This document shows positions 1-10,924 of a stretch of DNA of 23,621 nucleotides, in pieces. Made by a program: the position numbers and the translations under genes. Position 1 is the stretch's first letter. Every line of letters starts with the position of its first letter. The notes below the pieces were generated by a model. The model saw only the letters and a program-made list of their open reading frames with translations, was not told the origin of the DNA and did no database searches. The stretch covers positions 1 to 23,621 of the forward strand of contig RXOD01004349.1 of assembly GCA_005223375.1 (NCBI GenBank), in the 5' to 3' direction. This DNA comes from Amoebophrya sp. AT5.2. Taxonomy: Eukaryota > Sar > Dinophyceae > Syndiniales > Amoebophryaceae.

Positions 1-197
1 GCCCCATGTCCGCCGCCGAGTCCTTGCGCGCGGCCTTTTCTCTCGGATTTTGACGCGCCGCAGGGAGGTCGGTGCTTCCGGGTTTGTGCTTGGTGCGCCT
101 TTTTTGTCTTTAATTGTGGGCAAAGCTGCTGGCGCTGGGCGACACTGATCACGCACAACGCAGTGCCCGGACGTGCACAAACATCAAACAAAACACG

Positions 198-1397
198 ATG
201 ACAGACATCACGACGGAGGCTCTCGCGCTCACGGTCAAGGAGCTCCGCGACGCGAAGCTCGCCGAGATCGGGCGGCAGCCGTTGCCGGAGGCCAACGGGC
301 TCGTCAAGGTCGAGGACTACCTGGTAAAACCTGGGCAGCCCCAGCCCGACCACATGTCGGCCCCGCCGCCCGCCTCGCCGCCCTCCCTCCCTGGCATAAC
401 GCCGGTGGCAAAGACCGACACCCTCGAGGACGTGGACAACCTCGTGACGAAAATCCTGCACGAGGAGGAGCTGTGGGTGGAGGGGTTCGCGTTTGGGGGC
501 ATTACTAAGGACGACACGCGCCGGCTGCGCGACATCATTGTGAACAAGATCGAGGCGACGCGCAAGGACCAGTTCAAGAAGAAGATCCACTGGTCGGGCA
601 TGCCGGTCAAGGACGGCGCCCGCGTCCTCAAGAAGCCCATCGACCTCCAGATGCACAACAAACGGCAGGACGACAAGAACGACGTCACGGCCGTGCGGAT
701 CACGAAAGCGTCAAAGGCCGCGCGGCTCGAACCCGACGGCAGGAACGCACTGGTGAGTCTCCGCGAGATTTTCGCTCACAAGCTCCTTGGGGTGATGTTC
801 TCGTCGTTCACCTTCTCACGGCTGCGCACCTTGGTGCTGCAGCAGAAGGGCAAGCAGCGCTACATCGTCTTTGGGTCGGTGGGGGCGAACGGGGGGACGA
901 GTTACGACGTGGACGTGCTGGTGCAGACGACGGACGAAAACCTCACGGAGGTGATGCAGGAAATCGAAGAGCACATCTACAAGAACTTCGCAGACTTCTT
1001 AGCCAAGGACGTGGACGAGAAGCAGTTCAGCACGCGCAAGAAGTCGCTGGCGGGGAAACTGCTCTCCAAGCCAGACAGCTTCGGCGCGGAGTACGGGCAC
1101 TTTAGTTCGGCGATCAACGCGCTGGACGGGCCGCCAACGGAGTGCTACTGGCAGCTGCAGAAGAAAAAATTGCAGGCGGTGGAAGCGTTGACACTGGAAG
1201 AGGTGCGCGCTGCCTGGGCAGAGTTCATGGACAAGGACAAAACGTTCCGAAAACAGGCGGTCTTGTACCACGACATCGACAAGCCGCTGGACAGGAAAAA
1301 GACGGTAGCAGCCTACCAAACAGCGAAAAAGAACATGGAGAACGTGGATTGGTTCCCCAACTTCAACGGCTACCTCGAATGTGTGGGGGAGCCGTGA
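198..1397 (+). CDS. M16 metallopeptidase (insulysin/nardilysin type), C-terminal half only
   Basis: The 399-residue product aligns by eye with the C-terminal half of insulin-degrading enzyme. A segment reading LWVEGFAFGGIT matches the region ending HGNIT in insulysin. The block FSRLRTLVLQQKGKQRYIVF matches its FNTLRTKEQLGYIVF with a short insertion, and is followed by the helix-rich LLSKP...AEYGHF segment. In this family the C-terminal half closes the proteolytic chamber and binds substrate, while zinc and catalysis sit in the N-terminal half (HxxEH). No HxxEH is present here. ATG 198 is chosen because it follows an A-rich leader, and an in-frame stop lies at 111-113. However, full-length relatives are about 1000 residues, so this may be the last exon of a gene whose upstream exons lie outside the window, with an acceptor such as the AG at 162-163. 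Residues around 45-65 are proline-rich. The family call is secure; the start and completeness are not. Confidence 0.75.
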   Translation: MTDITTEALALTVKELRDAKLAEIGRQPLPEANGLVKVEDYLVKPGQPQPDHMSAPPPASPPSLPGITPVAKTDTLEDVDNLVTKILHEEELWVEGFAFGGITKDDTRRLRDIIVNKIEATRKDQFKKKIHWSGMPVKDGARVLKKPIDLQMHNKRQDDKNDVTAVRITKASKAARLEPDGRNALVSLREIFAHKLLGVMFSSFTFSRLRTLVLQQKGKQRYIVFGSVGANGGTSYDVDVLVQTTDENLTEVMQEIEEHIYKNFADFLAKDVDEKQFSTRKKSLAGKLLSKPDSFGAEYGHFSSAINALDGPPTECYWQLQKKKLQAVEALTLEEVRAAWAEFMDKDKTFRKQAVLYHDIDKPLDRKKTVAAYQTAKKNMENVDWFPNFNGYLECVGEP

Positions 1398-2767
1398 GCA
1401 GCAGTAGAAGAGGGATGTCCAGGAGGTCCACCACCAGCACCACCTCGCTCCTGCTCAAGTGAGACTCTTCCTTGCGGCTGCACTCGGGCGACGGAGCTGT
1501 ATTCCTTCAAGTGCTCAGGAGCATGCACAGACAAAGTAAGTTGCGCTCTCGCTGGGCGGGGGGAACGAATCATGTGCCCACACAATATTGATGATTGACT
1601 TCTCGAACTAGAGAATACAGGCCATTCAAATGTTTTCTGATCACGCCACGCTTTCCAAGAACCAACGCATGCTCAAACGCGAGGAAAACTACCACTCATA
1701 ATTGTACTGAAGCACGCTAGACGTTCTTGGTCCTCGTACTTGTATCTTTTGTACAAAAAATAACGAGCAGACAACGCATCAGATGGAGAATGGTGCCTAG
1801 AGATATACTTAACTATAAAATCTCGAAGGAGAAGTAGACTCAGACTCAGATTCTAGCTGCGCCGCAGTTCAACTTCGTTCAAGTTCATCCAGACTCAAGA
1901 ACACAGACTCAGAGTCAGACTCTAGATTTAGCAGGCAGCGGGTATGTTGAATACGAGCTGCTGACGTATGTGCGAGGGATAGGAGGGAGTCAAAAAATGC
2001 GACGCCGGATATCAAATGTATGCAAGGCTGTCCTCTCCGACTGGCCGCAAACGCGCAATGCCACTGTACATTCTAGGAATTAGATCGCGCGACCGGCACC
2101 GGCACCCTTGTTGGAACGCATACGTAGAAGTAGAACAGAAGCAGGGCCACTTCGTTGGACTGGTACAGAGCTGGCCCACACCAGGGCCAGACCAGAGCAA
2201 ATGCAAATGTACAGCAGTGAGTTGACGAGCAGAACGCTAGAGAAGCCAGGAGTAGCAGTAGCTGAAGCTGCTCGTCTAAAAATAGAAAGATGTCGCGTTG
2301 TGTTTCTCCTGTGTTGGATGCCTTTGGCTTCGCGTTACTTCCGAGAGCAAAAAACGAACTAGGGCGCGCGAGGCGATTCCCGCATCGCGCCTTCGTTCGA
2401 TGGATTGAGCGAAAGAACGACAATAAGGCTGGTGCGTGCTCGTCGTCGTCGTTTCCAAAACGGGCACAAACAGGATTGCAGCAGGCCACACACAGTAGTG
2501 CTGCCATGCAGCCATTGCCAGTCGATTCCAGCAGCAGCGACGCAATAAACCCAACCACTACTTGCTTCAACCGCAATCAATTTTCGTTTTAATTTTTACT
2601 TGTAGCTACACGAACACGTCTGCAACAAGTGAGTCCGAGTGGTAGTGTTCCTGCGCATCGGCACGGCAGGACAGAAAACTAGAGATCTAACGCTGGCATC
2701 ACGGGAGTTCTGAACGAAGTTTGCTCTTACCATCCACCAGCCCTCAGGACAAGTCTACACAAACGAA
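1398..2767. other. Intergenic region, no supported gene
   Basis: This 1.37 kb gap separates the M16 gene from the Mei2-like gene. Open frames of 60-167 codons on both strands overlap one another, mostly lack a convincing ATG, and resemble nothing I know. The only structure I see is a cluster of GACTCA-type repeats at 1837-1929, listed separately. The promoter and 5' leader of the Mei2-like gene presumably lie near the right end. Confidence 0.6.
1837..1929. repeat. Cluster of degenerate AGACTCAG direct repeats
   Basis: AGACTCAGACTCAGATTCTAG is followed about 55 bases later by AGACTCAAGAACACAGACTCAGAGTCAGACTCTAG-like sequence. The hexamer GACTCA or a one-base variant recurs at least five times, and GACTCAGAGTC is nearly palindromic. 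It lies between genes, far from either coding end. It could be a simple-sequence expansion or a cluster of protein-binding sites; the sequence does not decide. Confidence 0.5.
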
Positions 2768-4829
2768 ATGTTTCATCCCCTGTGGAGTATGCACCAGCAA
2801 GCGGCCGCCGCTGCCGCGTACAGCGTCGACGATCCTGGTCTCAGTGTGGACCCCAACTTCACAACGGTCATGCTCAGGTATCTTTTTCACAGAGCGATGA
2901 GATTGATTTCTCTTCGTTGTCGTGGTCGTGCTATACTTCTACGCTTTCATCTTGTTACTGACTCATGAGTGTTTTGTTCATATCAATCTTCTCCAACATC
3001 ACGACGATCATTCCAGGAACATCCCGAACAAGTACACGACGAAGATGCTGCTCGCAGTCCTGGATCGCCGATTCGCCAAGCAGTACGACTACGTCTACCT
3101 GCCCGTCGATTTCGTCAACCACTGCAACGTCGGGTATCTTCTATTGCAGAGTTGCTGCTCGGATGATGATTTGATAGAGCGAGGTGACATCATCATCAGT
3201 GTTGAACCATTGAGAGTCTTCTCCTGGAAGAATCTTCCTGCACGGAGGATGAATGGATTGGAAAGGTTGCAGCTATCAGCGAGCCCGCATCACCAGGTAT
3301 GCCTTCATCAACCTGCGGTCCGCGGAGATCCGCGCCCGTTTCTATCGTCACTTTCACAACCAGAAAGTCAAGGAGGTCCTGCCGGGATTCAACAGCAAGA
3401 AGGTAAACCTACAGCATCCCCCCCTGACCTACAGCATTCTTTTGACAGTGCTTTTCATGCCTGGTCGACGTTGCTGCTCAGCAATCTCATGAACACAATG
3501 TGGACAAAAGTGCTCAACACAACCTTTTGTCTGCAATCTTCTCGTTGGCGACCCTCATCAGGTTCTGAAGCAGGTCTGTGAGGTGAACAAGGCCAAAGTT
3601 CAGGGCGCCAAGGAAAATATCCGCCGCATCCGCCAGATGTCCATGCTCATGCAGCGGCTGAAGGATCACCCGGACTGGGTACATCTGAAGTCTTTTCTTA
3701 CTAAGTGCGTTTTTCTTCCTGTGGTCGTTTTCCAGAATGAAACTCTTTGCCACGACGACTCGTCCGAACACCATCACCGCCATCTATCGATCAATCAATC
3801 TCTGCGATCAGGTGCCGCTCCTTTTCGACCATCAGGGAACCGCGATCCCGTTGGACCTGGATGCGCCGGTCGAGAAACGCGAGCCGATGCGCCCGAAGCG
3901 TTCCCCGATGTCCAACGTCGCTCCCTCTTGGGATCAGATGTACCCGGGTATTACGCGTCACTTCTTTTAGACCCTGCTCATATGCTGCCACTTGCTTCCT
4001 TTGGAGATAGAGCCACGACGAGAGCGACTGGTTAAGGCAGTACGTAGGAAAAGGCGAACGCGAATAAACATAAAGTGAAACAAGCACCGCGCGGGGAAAA
4101 AGCTAGCTGCTGTAGTGCTGCTCGAACTCTCTTCCGATGACCCGTTCTTGCAGGTAGCTACGCATCCCCACACTGTCTCGCTTCCCCGATGTTCGGCAGT
4201 CCGATGGATACCATGGACATGTACAAGGGCTACATGTTGCAGCAGCAGGCCCAGGTCGCCTACAACGTCGCTGTCGCGTCCGCCACGGCCGCCGCGGTTT
4301 CGGCCGCCAGCTCACCGACCGACTACTCGACTGATTATTCGACGCCCTCGCCGACGGACTGGTGCCCAGTGAATCAATTGGAGCTGATGCTGCAGATGCA
4401 ATGGAACTATAAATCCAAATTCGAAAAAAAGCCTGCTCCATGCCAGCTGCTGATATAGATTGCGTCATTTTTGATAAATTCACTCTGCAGGTACGGCAAC
4501 AAGGAGAACATGACCGGATCCGGGTCTACGGCGGGAAGCTGGGGACCGCAGCCCCTCCCCATGCAGGTACCTTGAAAGATGAATTTGTGTTGATGATAAA
4601 TACGATCACGAAAATTATTTTGAATGAACCCTTGTTGTTTGTGGTTGTCTACGTCCTCGTCCGCTATCGAAGAAAGAAAAAAATCAATCATCGACTTCAT
4701 ATTCAACAGTTCACTCATCAACAGCACCACTCGCAGCAGCCGAACCGCATCTCGTGGGGGCAGGCCCCGAACAAAATGCTCGGTTACGACCAGGACGAGG
4801 GGCAATATTCCGGCTACCAGTACCAGTAG
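2768..4829 (+). CDS. Mei2-like RNA-binding protein (C-terminal-type RRM), 8 exons
   Basis: Proposed exons are 2768-2877, 3017-3133, 3297-3402, 3574-3678, 3812-3947, 4154-4361, 4491-4566 and 4725-4829, in consistent phase, giving 320 residues. Residues about 31-125 form the Mei2 C-terminal RRM (RRM_2). Its hallmarks are TTVMLRNIPNKYT, YDYVYLPVDF, CNVGYAFINL and VCEVNKAKVQG. This family binds RNA and in yeast and plants controls meiosis and differentiation; what it does here is unknown. After the RRM comes a PLLFD segment typical of Mei2 tails, then an Ala-rich stretch and a Gln/Tyr-rich low-complexity end. Plant Mei2-like proteins have three RRMs; only one is present. The seven introns are 129-206 nt, six with G as first exon base. 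Least certain is the intron 6 donor: GTGCCC at 4362 keeps the frame that ends in the Tyr/Gln-rich tail, but it is weak. Confidence 0.85.
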
Positions 4830-7193
4830 AAGTCGTGTTGAATAAGAATAAGGAAGCAGAAGATTTGAAGTAAGTGGTAGAGAAAACGCGAATACTGAAG
4901 GTGAAGATCATCTTAACGTAATTCATTGTGGGTAGCTATGGCTATGGGGTTTGTTTCTGATAGATTTTGGAATGTAATGGAGAAGGTGTTTCGATCCTGC
5001 GATCAAATCATCGATCCATTCCTGGCGATGCACCAGTTTTGACGACGACGTTGAGTTTGAGAATATTAACGGTGATTGCTTCCGATGTAGCTTATTTGCA
5101 GGGGGTGGCTTCATTTGTCGAGTAGACTATTGAATTGTGTAAGAGCTTCTTCTTTAGAACGAATGAATTCTCGACCGGGAATGCGGTCATGCGAGCTCTC
5201 CTTTATGTATCGGACGAAAACCTGTGTTGACGGCATTGGAATTGCACCAACGAGACCTTCTTATGACCACGCTACTATTACTAGCATGCTGCAGCTGCTG
5301 CCGTCGTGCCGTGGCTGTGACCACTACTTCTTACGAACGGTACACCGACGTATAGGGAAGCCTAATTTTCTATTTGGATTTTCTTGACGATAGGGCGGGA
5401 TCGGGGGGAAAGGTGAGGAAGCAAGCAACAGCTCGAAGGATGGCGATGATTCTGCGGCGTGAGTAACTCGGGCTTGCGTCCTGCTACGCCGGGCGAGAAT
5501 ATCACTTATCTCAGTCCACGCTCCAACCTATCCGAAGATTGCTTCATCTGTTACCGTAGCTGTCGGCTGGACCACTTCTACGCCATGTTTTTACCACGAC
5601 GCCGCACCTTCGTGCAGTCATGGTGAGAATGGGGCCATGTCGTGGTATGCCGGCCTACGGATGCGGTTGTGAGTCCTTTCTTACCACCCATTCTACGTTA
5701 CTTTGCCTCCTGGGGATGTTGACGATAGGCCTCAGCTTTACCTTTTGGGTTGTTTTCACTAAATTAAATGTTGGTCTATTGCGAGCGAGTCGTGGTTGTG
5801 GTATTGGCTACATATCACGGTCTCCTTGTTTTGATGGGAATCTAGCGAACTGATTTACTGTTTAATTTCTCGGAGGAGCTGTGAAGAGAAGACGAGGCCA
5901 GCATCGCTACGCGCACTGGTGTGGATGAACACGAAGACAGAGGACCGACGCGACGGAGCAGGTTACAAGCGAGAACTGGCCGCTCAAGCAGCGAACACAC
6001 ACTTTCACGGTCGCATCGCTCAACCAACGCCAACGGCAGGATGCGGAGACATTCGCGTCCACTTGCGCAGTTCGGCTTCAGATTCACGGCGACTTGACAT
6101 TACTGACGGAGACTCTATCTGGACAGGATGATACGATAGCTTTATACTACTAGCTCTACCCGAAGCTCAACCTCCTCCCGATTGCTTGTTTCCTCGAACA
6201 GGTAAACGATGAACAGATTTGACTAGACGCCACATTTTCGATCGGTATTAAGAGCAGTTGGCCGCGTACCACGTTGGATGAAACAAGTACTACCGGATTA
6301 TGAGTAAATTTATTTGCGAGGTGGACCTGCCTACGATCATCACTGAAATAGAACTTTCATTTTTTTCACCCAGGACTTCATTGCGTATGGACGATCTTCT
6401 TCTTCGCTTATGATAACCCTTTGAATTATTTCCGGAATCGGAAACTTAAGAATGCAATTCATTGATGAAACTAAATTTATTTTATTACCATAAAGATACA
6501 ACCAGACGACCCAGCAGGCTTCCATCATTTCTTCCTTGTATCGAAGGTTTTTGGTGTTTTCTTAGCAGAAAAATCAAGAATGATCGAGCTGTCTTTTTCG
6601 TTTCAAGTGAGAAAAGCAATTCATTGCTGCTCACCCTCATCGAGCAGAGGACGCGTTCATGCTTGAATAACTGATGCAGACAGAAGGTGGATGTTTGGGA
6701 AAGTTGACGGACGTGGATTTTCACCAGGTGGCTGCTCGCACCTCCATACAGTGCCAAAATCAAAATTTTCATGTCGCTCAATGAAATCGTTCGTGGCGGC
6801 CGCCACCGGAACCCGGAGGCGAGTGCCAACTGCGGACCCACTCTTCCCACCTGGATCTCGTGATCTTGTGATGCCTATGTTCTCTGGAGTGCTGTCCGCT
6901 GTGCGACCACTCGCACAAGGACAGGAGACTGGTTGAAGGAGCCACGCAACCAAGGGAGAGACTCACGTCACGCTTCAGCTCCCGTCTAAGACTATGTTTA
7001 TTTCTCGGTCCAGTTCCAGAAACAATAAACAAAATCGTCAAGAATGGTGCGTATTTAAAGCAGAACGTCTTGCCCTTGCACGACCAATGAGATATTGTTT
7101 TCGTTGCAGCCGTAGCCGTTATTTTTGGTTTTTGCAAAAACAAACAAGTAAGTCAAATTTCCGATTCCGCTGTCGCTGTGATTTTCTTTCAGG
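4830..7193. other. Long intergenic region, no supported gene
   Basis: This is the largest gap in the window, 2.4 kb, and looks more AT-rich than the genes, especially 6180-6680. Frames of 60-121 codons occur on both strands (for example + 6691-6936, + 5115-5387, - 6485-6850). They overlap, often lack an ATG, lie beside no coherent set of splice sites, and resemble no family I recognise. I see no tRNA or rRNA signature. The right end (7100-7193) carries a spliced-leader-like motif and a strong acceptor, listed separately. Unrecognised non-coding RNAs or 5' exons of the next gene cannot be excluded. Confidence 0.55.
7110..7193 (+). promoter_or_regulatory. Possible relic spliced-leader motif and splice acceptor before the PFK-2/FBPase-2 start
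   Basis: CCGTAGCC at 7110-7117 matches the first eight bases after the 5' nucleotide of the dinoflagellate spliced leader. It is followed by TTTTTGG at 7122-7128 and, 18 bases on, by CAAG then TAAGT near 7145-7150. The leader is normally about 22 nt, so this copy would be expanded and degenerate. A pyrimidine-rich tract then ends in TTTCTTTCAG at 7192, one base before ATG 7194. That acceptor could be for leader addition or for a conventional upstream intron. An 8-base match is expected by chance in a window this size, so the leader reading is weak; the acceptor itself is good. Confidence 0.25.
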
Positions 7194-10100
7194 ATGACGT
7201 TTGAAGAGACTGAAACGCGGAAGCCTCTGCGGGATTCACCGGGCGCTACGTCTTCGACGGATGGGTGCGACCCGAGAGGAGGGACGAAGGAAGGGACCGG
7301 TGGTGATTGGATCACGATGGAGGAGCACAAGCCTATGGGACAGGGAGTGGAGTCCTCGTACCACCAGCGGAGTAAGCCGACGGCATTGGACGGTGGACGA
7401 GGCACCGATCATGCGGGCAGGTTCGGAATTACGATTCTTTCGATACCAGAGTGTCCTGATCCTCGGGGCTTCCCGGGGTTTACATTTTCTTCTTGACATT
7501 CCAAGGGCTACTAGACCGTTGAAACAAACGGAAATGGTCAAATCATTGTACTACTCAACACAGAAGCGCCGGCTCCTTCATCATTGCGTATCCCGGGGTA
7601 CCTCATCCCCAGGGCGCCGGTGGGCTGACGCCCTACGGTACTCCATTGAGTCAGACCGGCGGCTCCTCAACCTCTGCTGCAAACCAGCAAGGTGGACTCC
7701 TGCTCGACCCGACGAGAGCGTCAGGCACGACGCGCGCAGACGGAAGTGGGGCTGCTGACAGCGGAACAGTAAATCCCACCTGCACAAGAACGCTAGGTGG
7801 GCACAAAGCTACGGCCGAAGGGGCGGTGGTGGGCGGCGCAGGCGCTTCTGCATCGAAAAGCCCCCCTGCAGGAGGAGCGGAAACGAACAGTCGCGTTACC
7901 GCGTACGAGGGAGAGATGCTTCGGTTTGCGCAGACGCAGGTGCATCAGCTCGTGGAGCTGTTCGAGCAGGACGAGGGTCTCGTGCAGAAGATGAAGCAGA
8001 CGGCGGAAACGTACCTGCAGGAGCTAAAGCTGATGAACGAAACGCCGTCGCTTTCTGACGCGGATAACCTCATGACGTCGACGTCGGCAGTGAATACAGC
8101 ACTGAGCGGGGGAGGGACTAGCGGCAGTGCTGCTTCGGCCACGAGGTCTCCAGGTCCAGGTGCTCCGGGACGTGGGGCTGGCATTTCGTCCGCACCAGCG
8201 AGTGCTGACGCCTTTGACAGCGCGAAAAGTGCGAACAATTCGTCAAATGACGTCGTGAGCGCGCGCGAGCACAGCTACGAAGCCCTCGGCCAGAGCAGCG
8301 TCGAAATGGAGGTGGAACAGCGAGAAATATCGCGAGCCGTGACTTTGAACCGTACGACGTTGGACGACAGCGAGGACACCGCATCTTCCAGTTTCCATCC
8401 GGCTGCTCGAGCGGCCTCGCCGCAGAAGTCTCCGCCCGGCCCGGATGCGAAACTGGGGGCGCATCTCGAAGTGCTTACCAACGCCTCGCCAAACGCGGCG
8501 AACTCCCCGATGATAGGCGCACCCAGTGGCAGCCGGGGTTCGGAAGATGGGCTTATCATCCCTACTGTGTCGAATGTTGTGAGTATGTCCTCGACCGGAT
8601 CGATATTCACCCTCGCAAACAGCGCCGAGCAGCAGCAAGCGTCCACTTCTTTGGTTTCGGCGCCGAACAACCTTACATCCGGCGGAAGCACGCGGGAAGA
8701 TCGTCGGGTTTCTTCTGGCGGCGCGTCCGACCCGGCGGCGGATTACGTTTTGCACGGCTACGTGCTGTATGCGTTGTGGTGCATATCTCGGGACGACGTG
8801 CGCGCGATTGAAAATATCTCCAGAGCGCGCTTTTTCAGTCTTGAAGACGTGAAACTGCTGAGGCACGCGGCAGAAAGTCAGGTATCTTGCACTTTCTGGT
8901 GTAAGGGACGCAGTCCCTACTTGTCATTGGTCTTGCTTCAGGTGTTGAAGGCTCTACCTAGGTCTAGCTCACCATGTGATGAAGATGATCTCGATGTAAC
9001 CACCACCCGATACTCTCTGCGGACCTCGTCCACAACTAAAATGACACCACAGGCCTCTCCCCAATGCTCGGAGCACTTCAATGCCATGGCGAATACACTC
9101 GGCGCCGCCATCCGCCTTCGCAAGAACCCGATTCCGCAACCGCCGCCGGCCCACCTGTCCGCCGATCCCTCGGTTGTCCGCGACCTCGTGATGCTCGACC
9201 GCTTCGTCGTGATCATGGTCGGCTTGCCCGCGCGCGGCAAAACCTACCTGTGCCGCCGCCTTGCCCGGTACCTGAACTTTTTCCACAACGTGCAGACGAA
9301 AATCTTCAACGTTGGGGACTACCGGCGGGTGATATGCGGGAACCACCTCGCGCCGACGTTCTTCGACCACAAGAAACCCGAGAACCTGAGGAAGCGGGAG
9401 GCAGCGTGCGAGGCCGCGATGCTGGACCTCGTGCACTGGATGTGTCAGGACGGCGGCGCCCGCATCGCTTTTTTCGACGCGACCAACAGCAGCCGGGAGC
9501 GGCGGCAGTGGGTTATGGACCAGGTCCGGCGGCACATCTCTGCCGTGAAGCTGATATTTGTGGAGTCTGTCGTGACCGACGACGCGATTGTGGACGCGAA
9601 CATTCGGGCGGTGAAACTGGGCTCCCCCGACTTCCACAACGTGGAGGAGACGATCGCGGTGCGCGAGTTCCGCGAGCGGATCAAGTACTACGAGGAGGTG
9701 TACTGCAGCGTGGACGAGACGAACAAGACGGAGGAGGGACGCGCGATGTGGGTGAAGGTGGTGAACCTGCACCGGTACGTGGTGAACAACATCAAGGGCT
9801 TCATCCCGAACCAGATGGTGCAGTTCCTGATGCACTTGAACATCGACCAGACGCGAGAGCGGGTCTTCTACCTCTCGCGGCACGGGCAGAGCGAGTACAA
9901 CGCGCTGGGGAAGATCGGTGGCGACAGCGGCTTGTCCGTGCTCGGGGAGCAGTACGCGAAGGTGCTGGGCGAGTTTGCGGCCACGAAGATCGCCGCCGAC
10001 TGCGAGTCCGGCAAGCCCCGCCCGTCGCGGCTGTGGACCTCGACGCTGAAACGAACCAAAGCGACGGCGGCGTACATCCCAAACGCGGTGTTGAAGCACC

Positions 10101-10924
10101 CGCGCAGCGGCAGCCTGTGGCACCAGTTCAAGAGGAAGGAGTGGCGCGCCCTGGACGAGTTGTACGCCGGGCAGTTCGACGGGTTGACGTACCCGGAGAT
10201 CGAAGCCTCCTTTCCGACCGAGTTCGCGGAGCGGCAGCGGAACAAGCTCACCTACCGCTACCCGCGCGGGGAGAGCTACTTGGACGTGATTCAACGCGTG
10301 CACGCCTGCATCCTGGACATGGAGCGGTGCCGCGAGCGGCTGCTGATCATCGGGCACCAGGGGGTGCTGCGCATCCTGTACGCGTACTGGAAGGGACTGA
10401 CGCGCGAGGAGGCGCCGACCGTGTCGATTCCGCTCAACACTGTGATCGAGTTGACCCCGGAAACGTACGGCTGCCAGGAGAAGCGAATACAGCTGCTCGC
10501 GAAAGTAATGTCGGCGGGGAGCAACGGGGGGCAGGGCAACAAGGGGTTGCTGATGCCGCTGGGGAGTTTGACGAGTAGCTCTACTGCGGCAGAAGGTGCA
10601 GGAGGTGCAGCCGCGGCTTCTTTGGCCGCAGCAGCAGGACTGACGAGCTCTACGCTCGGCGGCGCGGCGTTCATCGCGGCACACCCGGGGGGAATTGTGG
10701 TGGAACAAAACAGCACAACGCCGACGCCGAGTTCGCAGGGCGGCCGCTCGAAGGGTTCGCTCTCGGCGCCGAGCAGCCCCGCGGGACTGCTGGTGCCAGG
10801 GCTGCCAGAAGAAATCGCGGACTCCAGCACCCCAAAAATGCAGAGCGCGGTAGAGAGTGTCATCTTAGACCCGCTGCTGGGCGGGAAAACCTTTGAAGAA
10901 CTCATGGACCCGCCGAGCCACTGA
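7194..10924 (+). CDS. PFKFB: Bifunctional 6-phosphofructo-2-kinase / fructose-2,6-bisphosphatase
   Basis: The enzyme makes and degrades fructose-2,6-bisphosphate, the cytosolic signal balancing glycolysis and gluconeogenesis. Proposed exons are 7194-7420, 7564-8881 and 9053-10924 (1138 residues). The first junction is phase 2 and joins frames that are otherwise separated by a stop at 7520-7522. Kinase domain: Walker A GLPARGKT at 9221-9244 (residues 572-579), FNVGDYRR, FFDATNSSRERR and VKLGSPDF. Phosphatase domain: RHGQSEYN with the phospho-accepting His at 9881 (residue 792), Glu 884 in the ELYAG segment, and the second His in IGHQG at 10355 (residue 950). Both activities should therefore be intact. 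Animal forms are about 450-550 residues. Here about 500 mostly Ser/Gly/Ala-rich residues precede the kinase and about 120 follow the phosphatase. Only a segment near 8743-8881 (YVLHGYVLYALWC...) looks folded. I see no plant-type starch-binding domain. ATG 7194 follows a strong acceptor, so further 5' exons are possible. Confidence 0.9.
8882..9052 (+). other. Optional in-frame intron in the PFK-2/FBPase-2 gene
   Basis: GTATCT at 8882, the donor also used by introns of the Mei2-like, hslV and WD40 genes, directly follows a CAG codon boundary (phase 0). Two acceptors fit: TTGCTTCAG ending at 8941 (60 nt removed) and CACCACAG ending at 9052 (171 nt removed). Both lengths are multiples of three and the whole segment has no stop, so retained, short and long forms would all stay in frame. 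The encoded 57 residues precede the kinase domain. I favour the 171-nt form because neighbouring introns are 91-206 nt. Confidence 0.5.

Noticed and set aside
9064..10578. 504-codon open frame on the + strand in another frame
   Set aside because: It overlaps the enzyme frame that carries every conserved motif; its Arg/Gly/Ala/Pro composition is typical of a shifted frame.
8969..10708. 579-codon open frame on the - strand
   Set aside because: It lies wholly over the PFK-2/FBPase-2 catalytic region, is His/Arg/Val-rich as expected of an antisense shadow of GC-rich codons, and matches no family.
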